Assembly (NCBI RefSeq): GCF_000272105.2
Contig: NZ_AJZD02000183.1
Span: 1 to 64,000 of the forward strand
Source: Vibrio splendidus 12E03
GTDB taxonomy: Bacteria > Pseudomonadota > Gammaproteobacteria > Enterobacterales > Vibrionaceae
DNA length: 64,000 nucleotides
Reading direction: 5' to 3'
Part shown: positions 38,542-48,029 of the stretch, piece after piece
Layout of the letters: every line of letters starts with the position of its first letter
Position numbering within the stretch: the first letter of the stretch is position 1
The notes under the pieces: model-generated
What the model saw: the letters and a program-made list of their open reading frames with translations, nothing else
What the model was told of the DNA's origin: nothing
Database searches by the model: none
Translations under genes and position numbers: made by a program

Positions 38542-39063
38542 ATGTCTATTATCTTAGGGATTGACCCTGGCTCTCGTATTACCGGCTATGGCGTGATTCG
38601 TCAAAATGGTCGTCATCTATATTACTTAGGTAGCGGTTGTATTCGCACCTCTGAAAAAGAACTGCCGGGTCGACTTAAACAAATCTACGCCGGTGTGAGC
38701 GAAATCATCACTCAGTTTCAGCCGGATGTGTTTGCGATAGAGCAGGTCTTCATGGCGAAGAATGCCGATTCGGCACTTAAGCTGGGACAAGCGCGTGGCA
38801 GTGCGATAGTGGCTGCGGTAAATGCTGATCTCCCCGTTCATGAATATGCGGCTCGTTTAATCAAGCAAGCGGTGACAGGTAATGGTGGTGCTGATAAGTC
38901 GATGGTTCAAAACATGGTGATGAGCATGCTTAAGTTACCTGCCAAACCACAGGCCGATGCTGCTGACGCTCTAGGCGTAGCGATCACTCACGCAAACACT
39001 AATAAAACCTTGATAGCACTGGCAGGCAAGGCGACAGGCGCGCGAAAAGGACGCTACCGTTAA
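38542..39063 (+). CDS. ruvC: Holliday junction resolvase RuvC
   Basis: Cuts Holliday junctions together with the RuvAB motor. 173 residues. The RNase H-fold acidic residues are seen in [12 protein letters not shown] (Asp7), [11 protein letters not shown] (Glu near 66) and [15 protein letters not shown] (two Asp near 138-141). It follows aspS (170 bases) and precedes a chemoreceptor gene, not ruvA directly, which is unusual for this locus. The 215 bases after it have no evident terminator. Confidence 0.96.
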   Translation: MSIILGIDPGSRITGYGVIRQNGRHLYYLGSGCIRTSEKELPGRLKQIYAGVSEIITQFQPDVFAIEQVFMAKNADSALKLGQARGSAIVAAVNADLPVHEYAARLIKQAVTGNGGADKSMVQNMVMSMLKLPAKPQADAADALGVAITHANTNKTLIALAGKATGARKGRYR

Positions 39064-39278
39064 GCACCATCCTCTTATCAGTTCTTAACGTATTACTTTC
39101 TCCGTTTATTCCATCGATGAGCTTTACGCCTCGTTTGGCTCATATCAAAACAATACGCTGCTAAATCATTGATGAAATGAGATCTTTCGAACAGAACCCA
39201 GATAATAACATTGCGTATCATTTAACATGTCATTAACATTGGTCGGAGGTCTTACAAGTTAATCAAGGATGATCACTG

Positions 39279-40739
39279 ATGAACCCAATCAAGTTGTGGC
39301 GCGCGCTGTTTCTACCCAAAAGTAATGGATGGAATAGCAACGAAGTCAGACAAGCCGATATCTTATTACTTTTCACTTTTATCGCCTTCTTCGTGGGTGT
39401 CTATAGCTTAATCAAGTGGACCAAGCATGAAGAGCAACTGCTGGTGGCCACTTCCGTATTTCTTATCGCCTTTGAATTAGTCTCTGCGCTTTTATTACGC
39501 GTTACCCGCAAGCCTAGCTTGGCATTGAACTTTGGCTTTGTCGGCATGGCAGTACACGCGTTGAACATCATCTACCAAAGCGGTGGCGTGGTTGAGTCTA
39601 CCCAGGCTTATTGGGTGCCGTTGTTAGTGGTTGCTTTTTTCCTGTCAGGAACTCGAATTGTCGCCCTTGTATGGAGTGGGTTAGTGATTGGCGTTTCATT
39701 GGTGATGACGTCGGCTCACCTTAACGGATTTGAATTTCCGCAGTTAGTACTTACTCCTGAAGCCGTGGTGGTTGAAACTTGGTCTGGTGTGATCATGCCT
39801 TTGGTGGTGATTTGCATCGCTCAAGCGTTTACGGCCAAACAAAAAGAGGTCGCGATTGAGATGGCGGAAGAAGCTATTTTGGAAAGTCAGCAGGTTGCCA
39901 ACCAAGCGACTCAAAGTGAAGGGCGACTCTCGGTGGTACTCGACCAAGCGAATTCCAACTCTGAAAGCTTACAGGGTGTGTCTGTGCATCTAGACCAACA
40001 GTCGCGAGACTTACATTCTCAAGTTGAAGTACTGAACATCAACTGTGAATCCCAAGCGAGTGCGGCAGAACAGATGAGCCAACAATTGCATCAAATGACT
40101 CAAGGCATCGAAGAGTCCAACTCGTTTGTCGGAGAACTCAAAGAGCGCAGCGAAGCGGTCGGCGAGAAAGCTCAAAAGAGCTCTGAGTCATTAGAAGCTT
40201 CAACCAGTGCAATCACTCAGATCATTCAAAGTAATCAAGAGATCATGAAAGTCGCCGATTTGATTACTTCAGTAGCGGAACAAACCAACTTGTTAGCGTT
40301 AAATGCGGCCATAGAAGCGGCTCGCGCAGGAGAACAGGGAAGAGGATTTGCGGTCGTCGCCGACCAAGTGAGAGAGTTATCGGCGAAAAGCAGTCATTCC
40401 GCAATAGAAATTCGAACCTTGTTGGACCGCAGTAAAGACGAAGTGGAACATGGCCGAGCGATTATTGAAACCACGGCGAATGAGATGAACGGCATCATCT
40501 CGGAGGTGCAAACCATCTCGACTGACGTTAATCAGCTCACCAACATCATGGCGATGCAGATGAATTCTTTGAAAGAGCTCGATCTTGCGAGTTCAGAAGT
40601 GGCGCAAAGTGTCGCGGAAACTAAATCTGTCTCAGGCTTAGTGGCCAATTATGGTTCTGAACTCACAGGACATGTTACCTCTGTCAAAGAGCTGGTCGAA
40701 AGCTTAAATAACGTGGTTTCACAAGCCAAACAAGCGTAA
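39279..40739 (+). CDS. Methyl-accepting chemotaxis protein, six-TM sensor type
   Basis: A 486-residue membrane chemoreceptor. The N-terminal half (about 27-190) has six hydrophobic segments and almost no periplasmic domain, so it probably senses within or near the membrane. No HAMP domain is evident. A coiled-coil signalling domain from about 200 to 485 contains the hairpin tip [37 protein letters not shown] near residue 330-365. No C-terminal CheR pentapeptide is present. It sits between ruvC and ruvA with its own upstream gap (215 bases) and its own terminator, which makes it an independent unit inserted in the ruv locus. The ligand is unknown. Confidence 0.9.
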   Translation: MNPIKLWRALFLPKSNGWNSNEVRQADILLLFTFIAFFVGVYSLIKWTKHEEQLLVATSVFLIAFELVSALLLRVTRKPSLALNFGFVGMAVHALNIIYQSGGVVESTQAYWVPLLVVAFFLSGTRIVALVWSGLVIGVSLVMTSAHLNGFEFPQLVLTPEAVVVETWSGVIMPLVVICIAQAFTAKQKEVAIEMAEEAILESQQVANQATQSEGRLSVVLDQANSNSESLQGVSVHLDQQSRDLHSQVEVLNINCESQASAAEQMSQQLHQMTQGIEESNSFVGELKERSEAVGEKAQKSSESLEASTSAITQIIQSNQEIMKVADLITSVAEQTNLLALNAAIEAARAGEQGRGFAVVADQVRELSAKSSHSAIEIRTLLDRSKDEVEHGRAIIETTANEMNGIISEVQTISTDVNQLTNIMAMQMNSLKELDLASSEVAQSVAETKSVSGLVANYGSELTGHVTSVKELVESLNNVVSQAKQA

Positions 40740-40760
40740 ATAAATCACCCGAATAAACAC

Positions 40761-40790
40761 AAAGAACTGGATAAGCATCCAGTTCTTTTA
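40761..40790 (+). terminator. Chemoreceptor gene terminator
   Basis: Stem AAAGAACTGGAT/ATCCAGTTCTTT, loop AAGC, then TTTTA. It insulates ruvAB from the upstream gene. Confidence 0.9.
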
Positions 40791-40831
40791 TATTCTGTCC
40801 CCCAAATTATATTCCATCAAGAGAGTGAATT

Positions 40832-41443
40832 GTGATCGGACGTCTACGCGGTACATTAATAGAAAAACAGCCACCAGAGTTATTAATTGAAGTGAGTGGT
40901 GTTGGCTATGAAGTTCAAATGCCAATGAGCTGTTTTTATGAATTACCAAACGTTGGCGAAGAGGCAATTATCTACACTCACTTTGTTGTTCGTGAAGATG
41001 CACAACTGCTTTACGGCTTCAATACAGTTAAAGAACGTGCGCTTTTCCGTGAAGTCATTAAGGCGAATGGTGTTGGCCCTAAGCTTGGCCTTGGTATCCT
41101 TTCTGGTATGACGGCGAGCCAGTTTGTTCAGAGTGTTGAACGTGAAGACATTTCTACGTTAGTGAAATTACCGGGTGTTGGTAAGAAAACGGCTGAGCGT
41201 CTTGTTGTTGAAATGAAAGACCGCCTGAAAGGTTGGGGCGCGGGTGACCTATTTACTCCAGCGACGGATGCAGCACCAATTGATTCTATGCCAACCGTTC
41301 ACGACGCTGAAGAAGAAGCGGTAAGTGCGCTACTTGCATTAGGTTACAAGCCGACTCAAGCTTCTAAGGTGGTTTCTCAAGTGGCTAAAGATGGCATGAC
41401 CAGCGAGCAGTTAATTCGCGAAGCACTGAAATCGATGGTTTAA
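40832..41443 (+). CDS. ruvA: Holliday junction DNA helicase RuvA
   Basis: The four-way-junction binding subunit of RuvAB. 203 residues from a GTG start (the E. coli gene also starts with GTG) with AGAG upstream. Domain I OB fold is [21 protein letters not shown]. Domain II has helix-hairpin-helix motifs ([12 protein letters not shown] near residue 72, [16 protein letters not shown] near 112). Domain III, which contacts RuvB, lies in the last 50 residues ([18 protein letters not shown]). The terminator just upstream means that ruvA must have its own promoter within about 40 bases or lie under the terminator's read-through. Confidence 0.96.
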   Translation: MIGRLRGTLIEKQPPELLIEVSGVGYEVQMPMSCFYELPNVGEEAIIYTHFVVREDAQLLYGFNTVKERALFREVIKANGVGPKLGLGILSGMTASQFVQSVEREDISTLVKLPGVGKKTAERLVVEMKDRLKGWGAGDLFTPATDAAPIDSMPTVHDAEEEAVSALLALGYKPTQASKVVSQVAKDGMTSEQLIREALKSMV

Positions 41444-41546
41444 TACCTCATATACTTGTTCTATAAAACAGGCTCATTCACTTTGCCTTTACACAGAGTC
41501 AAGAAGCGCAGAGTCAACAAGCGCATAGTTAGGAATAGCAGAATTT

Positions 41547-42563
41547 ATGATTGAAGCCGATCGCCTTATTGCACCGGACAACCCAGTATTCAAAGATGAA
41601 GATGTCATTGATCGTGCAATACGCCCTAAAGCACTTGCTGACTATCAAGGTCAGGATCATGTTCGTGGCCAAATGGAAATTTTCATCAAAGCGGCGCAAT
41701 TGCGTAATGAGGCCCTCGATCATTTGTTGATATTTGGTCCTCCCGGTTTAGGGAAAACCACGTTGGCGAACATTGTTGCTAATGAAATGGATGTAAACAT
41801 TCGCACCACTTCAGGCCCTGTACTGGAAAAAGCCGGCGACCTAGCGGCGCTGCTGACTAACCTTGAAGAAAATGATGTCCTATTCATTGATGAGATCCAC
41901 CGCCTTAGCCCTGTGGTTGAAGAGGTGTTGTATCCAGCAATGGAAGATTACCAATTAGATATCATGATTGGCGAAGGCCCTGCGGCACGCTCTATCAAGA
42001 TCGATCTTCCACCTTTCACGTTGATAGGCGCAACGACTCGTGCTGGCTCGCTTACGTCTCCGTTACGTGACCGTTTTGGTATCACTCAGCGTCTTGAGTA
42101 TTACAAAGTTGAAGACTTGCAAAACATCGTGCAACGAAGCGCTGATTGCCTTGGTCTTTCTATGGAATCAGAAGGGGCGTTAGAAGTTGCTCGTCGTGCT
42201 CGCGGTACACCACGTATTGCCAACCGTTTACTGCGCCGTGTACGCGACTATGCGGAAGTGAAAGGAGATGGTCATATCTGCCCAGAGGTTGCCGATAAAG
42301 CGCTTAACATGTTGGATGTCGATGCTAAAGGTTTTGACTACATGGATAGAAAGCTTCTGCTTGCGATCATGGAAAAGTTTGGTGGTGGTCCAGTGGGTAT
42401 CGACAATATGGCTGCAGCGATCGGTGAAGAAAGAGACACCATTGAAGATGTGTTAGAGCCTTACTTGATTCAGCAAGGTTACCTACAAAGAACGCCAAGA
42501 GGTCGAATCGCGACCGACAGAGCGTATTTACACTTTGGAATAGATAAACCCTCCAATCGTTAA
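41547..42563 (+). CDS. ruvB: Holliday junction ATP-dependent helicase RuvB
   Basis: The AAA+ branch-migration motor. 338 residues. Features: [18 protein letters not shown] near residue 30, Walker [18 protein letters not shown] near 60, Walker [17 protein letters not shown] near 110, sensor 1 [20 protein letters not shown] near 155-170 with the arginine finger, sensor 2 [16 protein letters not shown] near 215, and a C-terminal winged helix ([21 protein letters not shown]). It follows ruvA after 103 bases, a larger gap than in E. coli. A terminator follows. Confidence 0.97.
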   Translation: MIEADRLIAPDNPVFKDEDVIDRAIRPKALADYQGQDHVRGQMEIFIKAAQLRNEALDHLLIFGPPGLGKTTLANIVANEMDVNIRTTSGPVLEKAGDLAALLTNLEENDVLFIDEIHRLSPVVEEVLYPAMEDYQLDIMIGEGPAARSIKIDLPPFTLIGATTRAGSLTSPLRDRFGITQRLEYYKVEDLQNIVQRSADCLGLSMESEGALEVARRARGTPRIANRLLRRVRDYAEVKGDGHICPEVADKALNMLDVDAKGFDYMDRKLLLAIMEKFGGGPVGIDNMAAAIGEERDTIEDVLEPYLIQQGYLQRTPRGRIATDRAYLHFGIDKPSNR

Positions 42564-42576
42564 ATTATTCATTTTT

Positions 42577-42610
42577 AAAGATCCCAGTTGCATAAGCGCT
42601 GGGATTTTTT
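42577..42610 (+). terminator. ruvB terminator
   Basis: Stem ATCCCAG/CTGGGAT with an 11-base loop and a T-tract. Confidence 0.85.
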
Positions 42611-42834
42611 GCTTTTTACTGAATAACAACTCTTTGAGCGAGTCGATAAAAAGGTCGAAAAGGGCGCTTCAAAAATGGAAACTTTGATTTCAGGTTTGAT
42701 TTAGATAACAGAAAATGAAATAAGTTGTCATATTTTTTGTTAATACTTTATAGGTAGTTGTAATTCGGATGTTGAGGCGGTGATGAGCATTTGTCACAGA
42801 TATCATGCGCTGTTATTAAGACAAGCATAATTGG

Positions 42835-42850
42835 TGTGATTTTAATCATA
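42835..42850 (+). promoter_or_regulatory. CRP/FNR-like site upstream of cydA
   Basis: TGTGATTTTAATCATA: a perfect TGTGA half and a TCATA half with six-base spacing, one base from the CRP consensus. Confidence 0.4.
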
Positions 42851-42886
42851 ATTGTACAAAAATAACTCTAATTTGCTCGAATAAAT

Positions 42887-42900
42887 TTGATACAAATCAA
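42887..42900 (+). promoter_or_regulatory. FNR box upstream of cydA
   Basis: TTGATACAAATCAA is a perfect match to the FNR consensus TTGAT-N4-ATCAA, 216 bases before the cydA start. Oxygen-responsive control of cydAB by FNR and ArcA is known in E. coli. Confidence 0.75.
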
Positions 42901-43115
42901 CGCAGGGTTCTCCCATAAACCTTTTGAAACATACTGATTTTACCAGTAATATTAGCGCCAGCTATATTAGCTCATGCTTAACAATAATCTAACTATAACG
43001 GTACGTTTTTGCTACAAATTTCAATTTGTAATAACAATTACATAAATTGTTTTAACATGGATTTTTGAGGTGAATAATCACACAAGTGTCATTCAGCCGA
43101 CACAAAGGAGTTACC

Positions 43116-44702
43116 ATGATTGATGTTGTTGATCTGTCGCGATTGCAGTTTGCATTTACAGCGATGTATCACTTCCTATTTGTTCCACTGACTTTAGGTA
43201 TGGCATTTCTACTTGCCATTATGGAGTCAGTTTATGTAATGACTGGCAAGCAAATTTACAAGGACATGACCAAGTTCTGGGGTAAATTGTTTGGTATTAA
43301 CTTTGCTCTTGGTGTAGCGACAGGCTTAACCATGGAGTTCCAGTTTGGTACTAACTGGTCTTACTATTCTCACTATGTTGGCGACATCTTTGGTGCTCCG
43401 CTAGCTATCGAAGCGCTTGTTGCATTCTTCCTAGAGTCTACTTTTGTTGGCCTATTCTTCTTCGGTTGGGACAGACTGTCAAAGCGTCAACACTTAGCGG
43501 TAACTTGGTTAGTAGCACTTGGCTCTAACTTCTCTGCGCTTTGGATCTTGGTAGCAAACGGCTGGATGCAAAACCCAGTGGGTGCGGAATTTAACTTTGA
43601 AACCATGCGTATGGAAATGGTGAGCTTCGCTGAAGTTGTACTAAACCCAGTAGCACAAGTTAAATTCGTACACACAGTAGCGTCTGGTTACACAACGGGT
43701 GCAATGTTCATCCTTGGTATCAGCTCATACTACATTCTTAAAGGTCGTGACCTTGCCTTTGCTCGTCGCTCTTTCGCGATTGCAGCATCTTTCGGTATGG
43801 CGGCGATCTTGTCAGTAATCGTACTAGGTGATGAATCTGGTTACGAGCTTGGTGAAGTTCAAAAAGTGAAGCTCGCTGCTGTAGAAGCAGAGTGGCACAC
43901 TGAAGAAGCACCAGCAGCATTTACTGTTTTTGGTATTCCAAACCAAGAGACAATGAATACTGACTACGCAATTAAAATTCCTTACGTAATGGGTATCATC
44001 GCAACACGTTCTTTCGATAAAGAAGTAACGGGCCTGCGTGACCTACGTGATGACCACGTTGATCGTATCCGCACGGGTATGTACGCGTACGAATTGCTTG
44101 AAAAGCTACGTGCAGGCGACAAATCTGAAGAAAACATGGCTGCTTTCGACGAAGTGAAAGGTGACCTAGGTTACGGTCTACTTCTTAAGCGCTACACAGA
44201 CGAAGTTGTTGATGCAACAGAAGACCAAATCCAAATGGCTGCGGATGATTCTATCCCAACAGTTTGGCCTCTATTCTGGTCATTCCGTCTGATGGTTGCT
44301 TGTGGCTTCATCATGTTGTTCGTATTCGGTGCTGCGTTTGTTCAAACGTGTCGTCAGAAGATCGAACAGAAACCATGGGTACTTAAAGCTGCGCTATTCT
44401 CAATCCCACTGCCTTGGATTGCGATTGAAGCAGGTTGGTTCGTTGCTGAGTTTGGTCGTCAACCATGGGCGGTTGGTGAAATCCTACCGGTTAACGTTGC
44501 TGCATCTGCACTAACTATCGAACAGCTTTGGACTTCTCTATTCGCTATCCTGGCACTGTACACAGTGTTCTTGATTGCTGAAGTTTACCTAATGCTGAAA
44601 TTCGCACGTAAAGGTCCAAGTAGCTTGAAGACAGGCCGTTACCACTTCGAACAAAACGATAACTCTGTTGAAGACAAAGTTAGCCGTTCAGTTGAAGTAT
44701 AA
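43116..44702 (+). CDS. cydA: Cytochrome bd ubiquinol oxidase subunit I
   Basis: The heme-bearing subunit of cytochrome bd, a high-affinity quinol oxidase of the inner membrane. 528 residues starting [28 protein letters not shown], where the conserved His is the heme b595 ligand. The Q-loop region (about 250-380) is of the long E. coli type, and the C-terminal [16 protein letters not shown] is the GRQPW signature. About nine membrane segments are visible. The open frame extends 10 codons upstream, but AAAGGAG 6 bases before the ATG at 43116 fixes the start. First gene of cydABX-ybgE, behind a long region with an FNR box. Confidence 0.97.
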   Translation: MIDVVDLSRLQFAFTAMYHFLFVPLTLGMAFLLAIMESVYVMTGKQIYKDMTKFWGKLFGINFALGVATGLTMEFQFGTNWSYYSHYVGDIFGAPLAIEALVAFFLESTFVGLFFFGWDRLSKRQHLAVTWLVALGSNFSALWILVANGWMQNPVGAEFNFETMRMEMVSFAEVVLNPVAQVKFVHTVASGYTTGAMFILGISSYYILKGRDLAFARRSFAIAASFGMAAILSVIVLGDESGYELGEVQKVKLAAVEAEWHTEEAPAAFTVFGIPNQETMNTDYAIKIPYVMGIIATRSFDKEVTGLRDLRDDHVDRIRTGMYAYELLEKLRAGDKSEENMAAFDEVKGDLGYGLLLKRYTDEVVDATEDQIQMAADDSIPTVWPLFWSFRLMVACGFIMLFVFGAAFVQTCRQKIEQKPWVLKAALFSIPLPWIAIEAGWFVAEFGRQPWAVGEILPVNVAASALTIEQLWTSLFAILALYTVFLIAEVYLMLKFARKGPSSLKTGRYHFEQNDNSVEDKVSRSVEV

Positions 44703-44715
44703 GTGAGGGAATATT

Positions 44716-45852
44716 ATGTTTGATTACGAAAGCTTACGACTTATTTGGTGGGTATTGATCGGTGTTCTACTGGTTGGTTTCGCCGTAACTGATGGCTTTG
44801 ATATGGGTGTTGCCGCTCTGTCACCTGTTATCGGTAAGAGCGACACTGAACGTCGTATTATGCTAAACACGATTGCCCCTCACTGGGATGGTAACCAAGT
44901 TTGGCTTATCACTGCGGGTGGTGCATTGTTTGCTGCATGGCCACTGGTTTACGCGACGTCTTTCTCTGGTTTCTACTTTGCAATGTACGTGACGCTAGCA
45001 GCACTTTGGCTACGTCCACTTGCTCTTGACTACCGCTCTAAGATCGAAGATCCAAAATGGCGCAAAACTTGGGACTATGCACTTTGCTTTAGTGGCGCAG
45101 TACCACCAATCATTTTCGGTGTGGCATTTGGTAACCTACTACAAGGTGTTCCATTTGAACTGAACGAATTTATGATGTCTAAGTACCATGGTACGTTCTT
45201 CGCTCTGCTTAACCCATTTGCATTGCTTTGTGGTGTGTTGGCTCTGATGTTGTTCGTGATGCAAGGTGCAACATGGCTTCAAATGAAGACAACAGAAGAG
45301 CTGCACGCTCGTGCTCGTAACGTTGCTCAGATCACTGGCCTAATTGCTATTGCTCTATTCGTTATTGGTGGTTTCTGGGTTCAATCTATCGAAGGCTATG
45401 TAATTACGAGCACTATCGATACGTTTGCTGACTCAAACCCATTAAACAAAGAAGTATCACTTCAAGTGGGTGCTTGGATGACAAACTTCGAAACATATCC
45501 AGCAATGTGGGCTGCGCCGATCCTTGGTGTAGCGATGCCACTGCTTGCTGTGATTGCATCTCGCTTTGAGCGTGGTGGTTTCGCATTCTTGTTCTCAAGC
45601 CTATCGAACGCTGGTGTTATTTTAACGGCTGGTTTTGCAATGTTCCCATTCGTAATGCCATCAAGCCTGAACCCTAACCAAAGCTTGACTATGTGGGATT
45701 CAACAGCGAGTGAGCTAACGCTTGGTCTTATGACTGTCGTTGCGGCGGTAATGGTTCCTGTGATTCTTGGCTACACAACTTGGACATACTACAAAATGTT
45801 CGGTCGTCTAGATAAGAAACACATCGAAGATAACGACGTTTCAGCTTACTAA
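44716..45852 (+). CDS. cydB: Cytochrome bd ubiquinol oxidase subunit II
   Basis: The structural partner of CydA. 378 residues (E. coli 379). It starts MFDYESLRLIWWVLIGVLLVGFAVTDGFDMGVAAL, with TAPHWDGNQVWLITAGGALFAAWP-like sequence near residue 55 and eight or nine membrane segments in all. The family DGFDMG and NQVW motifs are intact. It follows cydA by 13 bases with a GAGGGAATATT ribosome site, and cydX follows 31 bases later. Confidence 0.97.
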   Translation: MFDYESLRLIWWVLIGVLLVGFAVTDGFDMGVAALSPVIGKSDTERRIMLNTIAPHWDGNQVWLITAGGALFAAWPLVYATSFSGFYFAMYVTLAALWLRPLALDYRSKIEDPKWRKTWDYALCFSGAVPPIIFGVAFGNLLQGVPFELNEFMMSKYHGTFFALLNPFALLCGVLALMLFVMQGATWLQMKTTEELHARARNVAQITGLIAIALFVIGGFWVQSIEGYVITSTIDTFADSNPLNKEVSLQVGAWMTNFETYPAMWAAPILGVAMPLLAVIASRFERGGFAFLFSSLSNAGVILTAGFAMFPFVMPSSLNPNQSLTMWDSTASELTLGLMTVVAAVMVPVILGYTTWTYYKMFGRLDKKHIEDNDVSAY

Positions 45853-45883
45853 GCTAGAAGTTAAATAACTTAGGAGAAATTTT

Positions 45884-45991
45884 ATGTGGTATTTCGCATG
45901 GATTTTGGGTGTACTTCTAGCATGTGCATTCGGCATCATCAATGCTCTATGGCTAGAGCATTCAGAAATGATGGACAAGGACAGTGAGTAA
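45884..45991 (+). CDS. cydX: Cytochrome bd small subunit CydX
   Basis: A 35-residue single-span membrane protein, easily missed because of its size. It reads MWYFAWILGVLLACAFG..., then ALWLEHSE and a polar tail MMDKDSE. The Trp-Tyr-Phe-x-Trp-Ile-Leu-Gly start and the Glu after the membrane segment (near residue 25) match E. coli CydX (37 residues), which is needed for stable oxidase. A clear TAGGAG ribosome site stands before it. It ends inside the start of ybgE (8-base overlap). Confidence 0.95.
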   Translation: MWYFAWILGVLLACAFGIINALWLEHSEMMDKDSE

Positions 45992-46286
45992 TCTCGCAGA
46001 GCAAATCGCTAAGCTGCATCAACCAATGGATAAGACTCTGCTTAGAGCCTTATCCCTAGTATTGGGTTTCATGCATGTGGGTTTAGTGATGTGGGATCCT
46101 GAAGCGTATGCGACAAGCATCGGTGGCTTTAACGCGATCATCGGGCCAATGTTCATTTGGGCAGTATGCTCAAGCATGGTTTACGGTATCGGATTTAAGC
46201 CAAGAGCTTGGATGTGGCAGCTACTGTTTAGCCCATATGTTTCACTCACAATTTTGCTCTACCTAACGACGCTGCGCCTTCTATAA
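45984..46286 (+). CDS. ybgE: Cyd operon protein YbgE
   Basis: A 100-residue membrane protein with about three hydrophobic segments (residues 20-38, 48-70 and 78-98). LSLVLGFMHVGLVMWDPEAYATSIGGF and GFKPRAWMWQLLFSPY resemble E. coli YbgE, which is encoded in the same place after cydX. The role is unknown, though it is probably an accessory factor of cytochrome bd. GTG start overlaps the end of cydX by eight bases, so translation is probably coupled. A terminator closes the cyd operon 60 bases later. Confidence 0.88.
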   Translation: MSNLAEQIAKLHQPMDKTLLRALSLVLGFMHVGLVMWDPEAYATSIGGFNAIIGPMFIWAVCSSMVYGIGFKPRAWMWQLLFSPYVSLTILLYLTTLRLL

Positions 46287-46345
46287 AAGGCAAAGGATTT
46301 AGGTTCATAACAACGTGAGCCTTTATACTTGTTGGGTTTTTAGCC

Positions 46346-46380
46346 AAAAAGAGGTCATCTTATACAGATGGCCTTTTTTT
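46346..46380 (+). terminator. cyd operon terminator
   Basis: Stem GGTCATCT/AGATGGCC (one G-U) with a five-base loop and nine T residues. It separates cyd from the ybgC-tol operon. Confidence 0.88.
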
Positions 46381-46476
46381 TCGTCTCTCAAATCAAAAAA
46401 TTCACAGCGATATACTATTAATGATAAGGAGTTAGGTTATAGTGAGATCTTTATCGTTTTGGATTGTGGTATCAAA

Positions 46477-46896
46477 TTGCAGGGATTATCTAAGCCATAT
46501 ACGTGGCCAGTGACAGTGTATTACGAAGACATCGATGCGGGTGGCGTTGTATACCATTCAAACTATCTTAAGTTTTTCGAACGCGCTCGAACTGAGATGC
46601 TGCGCTCAATTGGCGTTTCTCAGCAAGTATTGTTAGAACAAAACATCGGTTTTGTAGTCCGACATATGGACATTGATTTTATTCAAGGCGCGCGTCTTGA
46701 TGATTCTTTACAAGTCATTACAAATATTTACGAGTTGAAGCGAGCTACCTTGGTCTTCTGTCAAGAGATCGTAAATCCTGATGGCAAGGCATTGTGTAAA
46801 GCAATGGTTAAGGTAGCATGTATCGATAATCAAAAAATGAAACCCAAAGCAATGCCAACATTTATTCTCACGGAGCTAACGAATAGTGACTGCTGA
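46477..46896 (+). CDS. ybgC: Acyl-CoA thioesterase YbgC
   Basis: A hot-dog-fold thioesterase, first gene of the tol-pal cluster. About 139 residues from a TTG. The motif [32 protein letters not shown] near residue 13 holds the active Asp. It ends overlapping tolQ by 11 bases, as in E. coli. No ATG or GTG lies in frame near the expected start. The frame is open to 46315, but that would run through the cyd terminator. I take TTG at 46477 ([12 protein letters not shown]); an earlier TTG at 46459 is also possible. The enzyme acts on acyl-CoA or acyl-ACP, with a suggested phospholipid link. Confidence 0.8.
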   Translation: MQGLSKPYTWPVTVYYEDIDAGGVVYHSNYLKFFERARTEMLRSIGVSQQVLLEQNIGFVVRHMDIDFIQGARLDDSLQVITNIYELKRATLVFCQEIVNPDGKALCKAMVKVACIDNQKMKPKAMPTFILTELTNSDC

Positions 46897-47569
46897 AATC
46901 TCAATCTTAGGCCTAATTTTAGAAGCTAGTTTACTAGTTAAGATGGTCATGCTGACTCTTATGGGCATGTCTGTTGTTTCTTGGGCGATGATCATAAAAA
47001 GAAGTAAAGTGTTATCTCAAGCTTCTAAACAAACAGAAGTGTTTGAAGACAAATTTTGGTCAGGCGTTGATCTTGCAAAACTGTACCAAGAGAGCAACAA
47101 ACGCAAAGACGAGCTTTCTGGTACTGAAGAAATTTTCTACGCAGGCTTTACTGAGTTCGCTCGCCTTCGTAAATCGAATGCAACATCACCTGACTTCATT
47201 ATGGAAGGCACTGGCCGTGCGATGCGCGTTGCCGTTGCTCGTGAAGTTGATGAACTAGAAACTAACTTACCTTTCTTGGCGACTGTTGGCTCTATCAGCC
47301 CATACATCGGCCTATTTGGTACGGTTTGGGGCATCATGCACTCATTCATCGCATTAGGTGAAGTGAAGCAAGCGACGCTCGCAATGGTTGCTCCTGGTAT
47401 TGCAGAAGCACTGATCGCAACAGCAATGGGTCTATTCGCTGCGATTCCAGCGGTAATGGCGTACAACCGCTTCAGCAGCCGAGTAGGCAAGTTAGAGCAC
47501 AACTACGCGACTTTCTCTGAAGAGTTCCACAGTATTCTTCACCGTCAAGCGATGGCTGGCAGGGAATAA
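46886..47569 (+). CDS. tolQ: Tol-Pal proton-channel protein TolQ
   Basis: Inner-membrane motor subunit of the Tol-Pal system (MotA/ExbB family). 227 residues from a GTG inside the end of ybgC. Three membrane segments lie near 14-36, 138-160 and 170-192. [22 protein letters not shown] near 130 and [26 protein letters not shown] near 170 form the conserved channel helices. With TolR it uses the proton gradient to drive TolA. First motor gene in the order tolQ-tolR-tolA-tolB-pal-cpoB. Confidence 0.97.
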   Translation: MTAEISILGLILEASLLVKMVMLTLMGMSVVSWAMIIKRSKVLSQASKQTEVFEDKFWSGVDLAKLYQESNKRKDELSGTEEIFYAGFTEFARLRKSNATSPDFIMEGTGRAMRVAVAREVDELETNLPFLATVGSISPYIGLFGTVWGIMHSFIALGEVKQATLAMVAPGIAEALIATAMGLFAAIPAVMAYNRFSSRVGKLEHNYATFSEEFHSILHRQAMAGRE

Positions 47570-47572
47570 TAG

Positions 47573-48016
47573 ATGGCTGGATACCAACCTAAAAAACGCA
47601 AAATGACAGCAGAGATTAACGTTGTACCTTACATCGACGTTATGCTTGTTTTGCTGATCATTTTTATGGTGACTTCGCCGTTTGTTACTCAAGGCGTTGA
47701 CGTTGAACTGCCTCAGGCTTCAACGGCTAAATCGGCACAAGACCTACTGGGTGACGACAACGCAAGTTTCATCATCGTTGAAGTGAACAAAGACGGTGAA
47801 CTTGGTTTGAGCGTTAATGACGAAGAAGTACAGCGTGGCTTATCTATGGAAGATATTATCGTCCGTGTGAAAGCCGAGTTGTCTCTGAAGCCAAACTCTC
47901 CAGTGGCGGTTGGTGGTGATGCCGCAACGCCATACGCTGAAGTGGTTTTATTACTTGATGAATTAAGCCGTGCAGGTGTGCCAAAGGTTGGCCTTTTAAC
48001 GGATATAAGGGAATAG
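47573..48016 (+). CDS. tolR: Tol-Pal protein TolR
   Basis: A 147-residue ExbD-family protein with one N-terminal membrane segment (about 20-38). The proton-path Asp is in EINVVPYIDVMLVLLIIFMV near residue 22. A periplasmic dimer domain follows, ending DELSRAGVPKVGLLTDIRE. It starts three bases after tolQ with AGGGAA as ribosome site. Confidence 0.97.
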   Translation: MAGYQPKKRKMTAEINVVPYIDVMLVLLIIFMVTSPFVTQGVDVELPQASTAKSAQDLLGDDNASFIIVEVNKDGELGLSVNDEEVQRGLSMEDIIVRVKAELSLKPNSPVAVGGDAATPYAEVVLLLDELSRAGVPKVGLLTDIRE

Positions 48017-48029
48017 CTCCGTAGCATTC

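Larger units (their letters stand above)
42611..43115. other. Long regulatory region upstream of cydA
   Basis: 505 AT-rich bases without a gene. It contains a perfect FNR box and a CRP/FNR-like site, listed separately. Several GTTAAT-like words occur that could be ArcA contacts, but they are too frequent in AT-rich DNA to call. Confidence 0.6.

Noticed and set aside
46315-46476. N-terminal extension of ybgC
   Set aside because: The frame is open but passes through the cyd terminator hairpin and has no family similarity.
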